From Chara braunii (Eukaryota; Streptophyta; Charophyceae; Charales; Characeae), in contig BFEA01000012.1 in the NCBI GenBank assembly GCA_003427395.1, positions 6,435,083-6,460,262 of the forward strand: a stretch of DNA of 25,180 nucleotides, given 5' to 3'. The notes below the pieces were generated by a model. The model was given only the letters and a program-made list of their open reading frames with translations. It did not search any database and had not been told where the DNA came from. The translations under genes were made by a program, and so were the position numbers. Within the stretch, counting starts at the first letter, position 1. The number at the start of each line of letters is the position of its first letter. Of this stretch, positions 20,714 to 25,180 are shown in pieces.

Positions 20714-21443
20714 TATGGCATTCCTTCTAGGTGCGTAGTAGCATGGGTTCCAAAAATGTATGAAAAACAGGGAAATTCCGAAATTTCAAATTTGGGACAA
20801 AAACTTGAAAAAAGTCGCATTTTTTTTTATAGTGAAATGGCAGCTCATTGTAATCCACAGCTCCCAGATGTCCCCGTCCATCCTTGATAAGTTCCGAAGG
20901 GCTTAAAAAAGTGTGTGGTGGAAATCCTTTGATACTGAGATCGCCTTGTCATACACCAATTCATCAACAGGTCGCGAGTTCAAATCAGGTTATTCCTTCT
21001 CAGGAAAGAGCAGCTGGTTGTCAATGCCCATCCTTTGGGGATGGGTAATCAATGCTCCGCTGTCCGTGATCACGTCAAATGTAGTGCACTTAATATACTG
21101 TCTCATTGGATCCTGAAGCCAGTGTGCAGCATGAACTGTTCCCAACGACTAGAACCATCTACAGGGGTGGCTCTCTGTCAGGAGGAGTCTTGGGCCTCCC
21201 CCTCGATGAACAGCCACCAATTGATGTTGCTTTAATAAATAGAAGGTAAGAGAAGAGTCTGAGTCACCGCTATGAACGGGAAAAATCTGGGCCTACGGGA
21301 CTCGATACTTTGGGGAAACAGGAGGCCATTCTATGTAGTGGAGGTCTTAAAAAATGGAACGTCTTTTCTCGACCATGCCCTGGCGGTTACGCTAGAAAAT
21401 CTGAGACCTGTTGCAAAAGTTAACTCATGGAGTAGACCTGATT
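20714..21443. other. Stretch without recognised gene
   Basis: Low-complexity A/T runs at 20750-20835, then a mixture of short open frames without motif. A B-box-like GCGAGTTCAAATC lies at 20974-20986, but no convincing A-box precedes it, so I do not call a tRNA or SINE here. Confidence 0.4.
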
Positions 21444-21555
21444 TCCAGCAGGTGCAGCTCCCCACCAATAGACAGGAACCATCTGCTGGGAGGGTATCAC
21501 AGAGGGATGCTCATATCACCCCCCTGTGGCACCCCGCTAGGATGTTTAAGAAAGG
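21444..21555 (+). repeat. Dispersed repeat, copy B
   Basis: Second copy of the 20485-20600 repeat, with the shared core GCTCCCCACCAATAGA at about 21458-21473 and TGCTCATATCACC at about 21509-21521. It is followed by a G-rich run (21557-21569). Confidence 0.55.
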
Positions 21556-21624
21556 AGGAGGGGGGGGGACAAATCCCAATTCTACAACCCATCCACTGTT
21601 TGACAACAACTCTACAGGCTGACT

Positions 21625-21776
21625 GCATGGACATAATGTGGCCCGCAGGGCTGGCGGCTTAAGTCATGTGGAATGCATGGACATGATGCGGCCCGCAGGA
21701 CTGACCGCATGGTTCAACAGAGTGAGAAAAAAGGGGCTCTCCGCAGGACTGACGGCTTAAGTCATGTGGAATGCAG
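21625..21776. repeat. Short tandem repeats of about 50 and 99 bp period
   Basis: The block GCATGGACAT-ATG-GGCCCGCAGG occurs at 21625 and again at 21675 (period 50). GGCTTAAGTCATGTGGAATGCA occurs at 21656 and again about 99 bases later, near 21754, without a mismatch. It is a small rearranged tandem array, ending a few bases before a NotI-like GCGGCCG at 21785. Confidence 0.8.
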
Positions 21777-22769
21777 CAATGTTAGCGGCCGACCACTTTA
21801 TAAGAAGCAAGGTCGCATTTTTGTGGAGTAGTACACACAAATACGACATTCTCATTATGGCGCATAATGGTGTGGATCATCCCCTCGTCAAAAGTTAAAG
21901 ATGGTTTGATTCTTTGCTGCTGATTGTTGATGTGAGTTAAAGACATTTCCATCACCTTCCCCTGAGTACAAGTGAAAGAGATTTGGGGTCCTTTCAGATA
22001 TCCACTAAACTTGGCGATACAGAGAAGAACAGTGGCACCGCTGGGCAAGCATGATTGACACAAACTGAGGTGGGGGGAACAAACATGTGGGGCCTTGCAT
22101 AGTGGCTGAACCGCATGATACATGATTGCGCCTGAGTAAACAGTTAAGGTAATCTAAATGTCAGCCCCATCTGTAGAACAAAAGAAAGACTAAGCAGCTG
22201 TCAGTTTTTGAACTTTTTTGCTCATCATTGCAGACTACTGTTTTTCACAGACTCAAGAGCTCAAGATGGCCTTTAGCAGTCTCAATATGGTGCCACACTC
22301 TGAGCCCTTCACATGATCTTATTGAATGCTGAAAGAGTCAGAAAGACCCATCATCAACAGAGCCGTGCTGTCGTGAGGCTGCCGGGCTTACAAGGGTGTG
22401 CGTTTCTTTCTTGCAATCCAAGGATTCTCCAATTCATGGCAGCCAATGGTTGTTATTCTGTCTTGTGGTGCCCAGCTTGCTGATGACTGCCTTTTCTTTT
22501 TCTATTTTTTATTTTTTTTTTAAAAGGAAAAGGGCGGCAGTCTTGAGATATATCGACAGGTGACTGGCCCCAGGTAATTCGAGATCATTATGGAAGTTGT
22601 TGTAGAGTATATGTCATGATTGTTGGTTATAGAACTTCTATTATGACAGGTATGGTTGATAGTTTAAGCCTCTTGAAATTGAGGGCGTCAACCCCGATAG
22701 GCATCGTAATTGAGCCATGAATGGCGGCTATGATGATCCTGATTCCTGACTAAGAATTCAAATCAACCT
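21777..22769. other. Stretch without recognised gene
   Basis: The longest open frame is on the minus strand (21782-22123, 113 codons) and shows no domain I know. The rest is AT-rich with a T-rich run at 22497-22530. I see no RNA gene. Confidence 0.4.
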
Positions 22770-22990
22770 GAGAATGAGAATGCTTTTATTGTGTATGTCC
22801 CAACCGGCCACAGGAGGACCTGAGCAGCCACTTCGACCCGGTCTGACGCTCCGACATCGCCAAGGGTTACAGGGCGGCAGAACTCACCCTACCGAGCGAG
22901 CTACCACCATTGACGGGATCTGGTCATCCTCCTCAGGCCACCAAGAAGTGACGGCAACAGGATTAAGATTTAGAACCCAGCACCTACGCG
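22770..22990 (-). repeat. Candidate tRNA-derived SINE
   Basis: On the minus strand an A-box-like TAGCTCGCTCGGTAGGG (22887-22903) is followed about 64 bases on by a B-box-like GGGTCGAAG (22831-22839), the two internal RNA polymerase III promoter elements of tRNA genes. A standard tRNA is excluded by the wide spacing and lack of a cloverleaf. Downstream the strand reads ACATACACAATAAAAGC, a possible degenerate A-rich tail. The element lies just upstream of the host gene and in the opposite direction. The match is only moderate. Confidence 0.4.
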
Positions 22991-23189
22991 GTGCCGCCCG
23001 GGCATGAAACCTACCGAGCCAGCCAACGGGACGTGCTGCTTCCATTCGTTCTCAATCCTTTGCTCCCACTCGTGCTGTGATCCCTCCCGCTTCGGTGTTT
23101 CATCCTTGCTGAATGAGGGGATTGTTTCATGCAAAGAAGTTTGGATTCGAGTTTTGGAAACTTCTGATATCTGTTTTCCTTTGTGTTCA

Positions 23190-23204
23190 CTGCCAAATTC
23201 TAAG
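23190..23204 (+). other. Candidate 3' splice site before the host gene
   Basis: TGCCAAATTCTAAG follows a T-rich stretch (23169-23189) and ends in AG at 23204, 19 bases before the ATG. If real, the 5' UTR continues in an upstream exon, which I could not locate. Confidence 0.35.
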
Positions 23205-23223
23205 GCTCGGAAGCATCAGCGAG

Positions 23224-24621
23224 ATGAAGAAAAAGGACAAGTACGTTGACCACCATCACAATGGGATTCGCCAAGCGGGGAACAAAAGCCTATTGTCCTA
23301 TGGCCCTAGACTGGGCATTCCAGGGTGGACGGGATTTGTTCCCATTGAGGAAGGCATCCTCATTCCTATCAAAGACTGCACAAGGCATGTGGAAAAGACG
23401 GGCAATGAAATTGCAACATCCAACCTTCTCAAGGAGAAAGTTGCAGGCGAGCCTACAACCTATGGTCGTATGGGGAAACACCCCTCGTTGGCGTATAAAA
23501 TCATCAAGGAGCAGGGCGGTGGGTGGTGGTCCAGAGATGCCAGCAGGACAAAGAAAACCAAAACTGGACCTCTCGCTGACAAAAGCATCTACAAGGCTGA
23601 CATAGTGAAGCACAGCGATTTTGTTAAAGTTGCCCCGCCAGACGATGAAGGCAAGGAGAACAAGAAGCCCCATCTTGGGTGCTCATCAAGAAGCAGTAGC
23701 CCTCGACCAAAATACGAAGAGGTCGCTGCCTGCATCAATGGAATGGTGCAGAGTTATCGGTTTGATTCAGCTTATACACTGATGGCAATTGACAATCCTA
23801 AGGTTGGTGGCAAGGTGGCTGCAGGCCTTTTCAAGACCAGGAGGCTAGTAGCGCCAACGAAGGAGGTAAACCTCATCCTTCCAGATTCTGAGGCAAGGCC
23901 CTACGAGTGGAGGAAGAGCGCACCATCTCAAAACCCCTGGGACAAGGAGTGCATTTTCTTCCAACCGGATGGCCTTCGAAACGCCCCATCGATGTACACA
24001 ACTTGTCATGGAGTCAGAGGTTCCAATCCTCTGGCTCAGAGTGCTGTGATGTCAGGGAGTGTTTCAGATCAATCCAGCTGCCGAACATGGGACCTGGCCA
24101 TGACCAAGTCTGGTCAGCAGCTGCCCGGATACGCTGGGTACATACCTTCTTATTCTCAACGAGCAGATGCCCGACCACGTCGGAATGCCAAGGAGGATAT
24201 GCTGCAATTCGAGCTTGATCAATATAATCACGGTCATATTCCATTCTACCAAGGTTACCTACCGAAAGCTGTGAGCAATATCAAGCCATCAAAAGGACCA
24301 ACAGATAGGACAGTCTATGGGAGTACTAATGCAAGTGTGCAGGCAGAACTAGCAAAGGGACCCCCACTGCGTACTTCTCAAAATGCCAGGACAGATGAAG
24401 TGACCAAATTCTTCAGCAATGGCAAGTCGGAGTTTGTGTCATTTAATGGAAGGACCTTTGCTGAGAGATACTTCCACATCCTCCGGCCCAAAGAGGGTCT
24501 CCCCAAAATTCTTTATCCTTCAAAATACAACGACCATGGATCCCGGTTTGCTAATCAAGGATTGCCGCCCTCTGTGGACCTGCATATATATCGTAATGGC
24601 ACTCGTGTTGCCAGAAGATAA
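23224..24621 (+). CDS. Probable ciliary/flagellar microtubule protein (CIMIP2/DUF2475-like)
   Basis: An uninterrupted 465-residue protein with an ordinary, non-repetitive amino-acid mix. Three copies of a short motif are visible: IPGWTGFVP (32-40), LPGYAGYIP (300-308) and IPFYQGYLP (339-347). This PGYxGYxP signature recurs in the DUF2475/CIMIP2 (FAM166) proteins that line ciliary doublet microtubules. TTYG (78-81) and TVYG (363-366) are further short repeats. No signal peptide or membrane segment is present from this start. The ATG at 23224 was chosen because an intron-like pyrimidine-rich tract and AAATTCTAAG precede it (splice acceptor AG at 23203-23204) and it has a purine at -3. The frame stays open upstream to 23113, adding 37 hydrophobic residues that look like intron sequence. 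By family, it would act in sperm flagella. The family call is by motif only; overall similarity could not be tested. Confidence 0.72.
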   Translation: MKKKDKYVDHHHNGIRQAGNKSLLSYGPRLGIPGWTGFVPIEEGILIPIKDCTRHVEKTGNEIATSNLLKEKVAGEPTTYGRMGKHPSLAYKIIKEQGGGWWSRDASRTKKTKTGPLADKSIYKADIVKHSDFVKVAPPDDEGKENKKPHLGCSSRSSSPRPKYEEVAACINGMVQSYRFDSAYTLMAIDNPKVGGKVAAGLFKTRRLVAPTKEVNLILPDSEARPYEWRKSAPSQNPWDKECIFFQPDGLRNAPSMYTTCHGVRGSNPLAQSAVMSGSVSDQSSCRTWDLAMTKSGQQLPGYAGYIPSYSQRADARPRRNAKEDMLQFELDQYNHGHIPFYQGYLPKAVSNIKPSKGPTDRTVYGSTNASVQAELAKGPPLRTSQNARTDEVTKFFSNGKSEFVSFNGRTFAERYFHILRPKEGLPKILYPSKYNDHGSRFANQGLPPSVDLHIYRNGTRVARR

Positions 24622-25088
24622 GCCAGAAGAAGAACCAAAGAGCAGTACTTCTGGTTTTGGGCCTTGTCAACAGGTTGCTGTGGGAGAGAGTGGGGGAAGT
24701 ATGTTATCCCTTGATAAATACGGCAGGATCATTCACAATTAGATGATCACTATTTGTCATTGTCAGTGCCACAAAACGCAATGTGTCATATGTTCAGAGG
24801 GCTTAAGGATATCCGTTGACTAGGGAGTTGTGTACCAGAAGACTTCGTTCTCCTGCTCTCATAAAAAACGAGCTGCACAACCTGCACCCGGTAACTGCTT
24901 TCCAATTCTGGGCAAGGCTATGATTGTGAACTCCTATGTTGGCGTGAATGACCAGCAGCAACAGCAGACAGTGTGGTTCTGTTGCCAACTTGCCGGATAC
25001 CATGCAGAGGGATAGACGAGTCCGACATCCAAAGCAACAAAATATGAATTACTGAAAGCAGGAAAACTCATCGCATTCGACACAGAAA

Positions 25089-25089
<1 letters not shown>
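24622..25089 (+). other. 3' flank of the host gene
   Basis: No further supported reading frame. No canonical AATAAA is seen; GATAAATA at 24713-24720 is the nearest A-rich signal-like sequence. The stretch probably holds the 3' UTR and intergenic DNA. Confidence 0.4.
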
Positions 25090-25174
<85 letters not shown>

Positions 25175-25180
25175 GAGAGA
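25090..25180. repeat. GATA/GA microsatellite at window edge
   Basis: GATA units (25090-25102) pass into (GA)n with interspersed GACA units and run to the end of the window. It continues beyond the edge. Confidence 0.95.

Noticed and set aside
20974-20986. B-box-like GCGAGTTCAAATC, possible tRNA
   Set aside because: No matching A-box or acceptor stem could be found at the right distance.
21272-21622. 116-codon + strand open frame
   Set aside because: Its second half is a diverged dispersed repeat and a poly-G run, so the frame is likely accidental.
21782-22123. 113-codon minus-strand open frame
   Set aside because: No domain, no start or splice support, and it lies in a repeat-rich stretch.
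1-25180. CRISPR arrays, bacterial operons, ribosome binding sites
   Set aside because: The window is eukaryotic; the repeats seen are microsatellites, LTRs and transposon ends, without regular spacers.

Overview
The window is a repeat-dominated stretch of a plant-lineage nuclear genome. It holds one host-type gene with sequence support, at the right end, surrounded by decayed transposable elements, microsatellites and short dispersed repeats. The retrotransposons are of plant type: an L1-like LINE with a zinc knuckle in ORF1 and a zf-RVT-like C-terminus, and a chromovirus-like Ty3/gypsy element with an initiator-Met-tRNA primer site. The host gene resembles a ciliary/flagellar microtubule protein, a class missing from flowering plants. 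Together these suggest a streptophyte with swimming sperm; the gag style (charged coiled-coil N-terminus) makes me lean to a charophyte alga such as Chara. That identification is inference from memory, not proof.

Layout. 1-190: a hammerhead-ribozyme-like motif on + and an AT-rich palindrome. About 190-7743 (-): an L1-like LINE, 3' end at left, with ORF2 (774-4894) and an unusually long ORF1 (4905-7743), both broken by frameshifts and stops. 7744-9270: probable LINE leader or older debris with a CT microsatellite (containing the window's only N) and a 168-bp-period degenerate tandem repeat. 9270-9550: an AT-rich repeat followed by a GGTCCGG-palindrome cluster. 9590-10440 (+): a Ty3/gypsy RNase H-integrase relic split by a ~490-bp TA-flanked inverted-repeat element. 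10647-14198 (+): LTR, primer binding site and gag of a gypsy element. 14199-19610 (-): an almost identical LTR in opposite orientation, then pol and the C-terminal part of gag. 19620-23100: no recognised gene; short repeats, two copies of a diverged dispersed repeat and a tRNA-like SINE candidate. 23224-24621 (+): single-exon 465-residue gene with three PGxxGxxP-type motifs. 24622-25180: 3' flank and a GATA/GA microsatellite.

The LINE and gypsy genes form two mobile systems, both dead in this copy. The two most informative structures are (a) the TA-flanked element: taking it out with one TA joins the two halves of the gypsy relic in one reading frame, which fixes its ends; and (b) the head-to-head LTR arrangement, where an LTR end meets gag exactly, as expected of integration of a related copy or of self-integration (autointegration) of the element's cDNA. 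The host gene is independent of both and is the only sequence in the window that looks intact.
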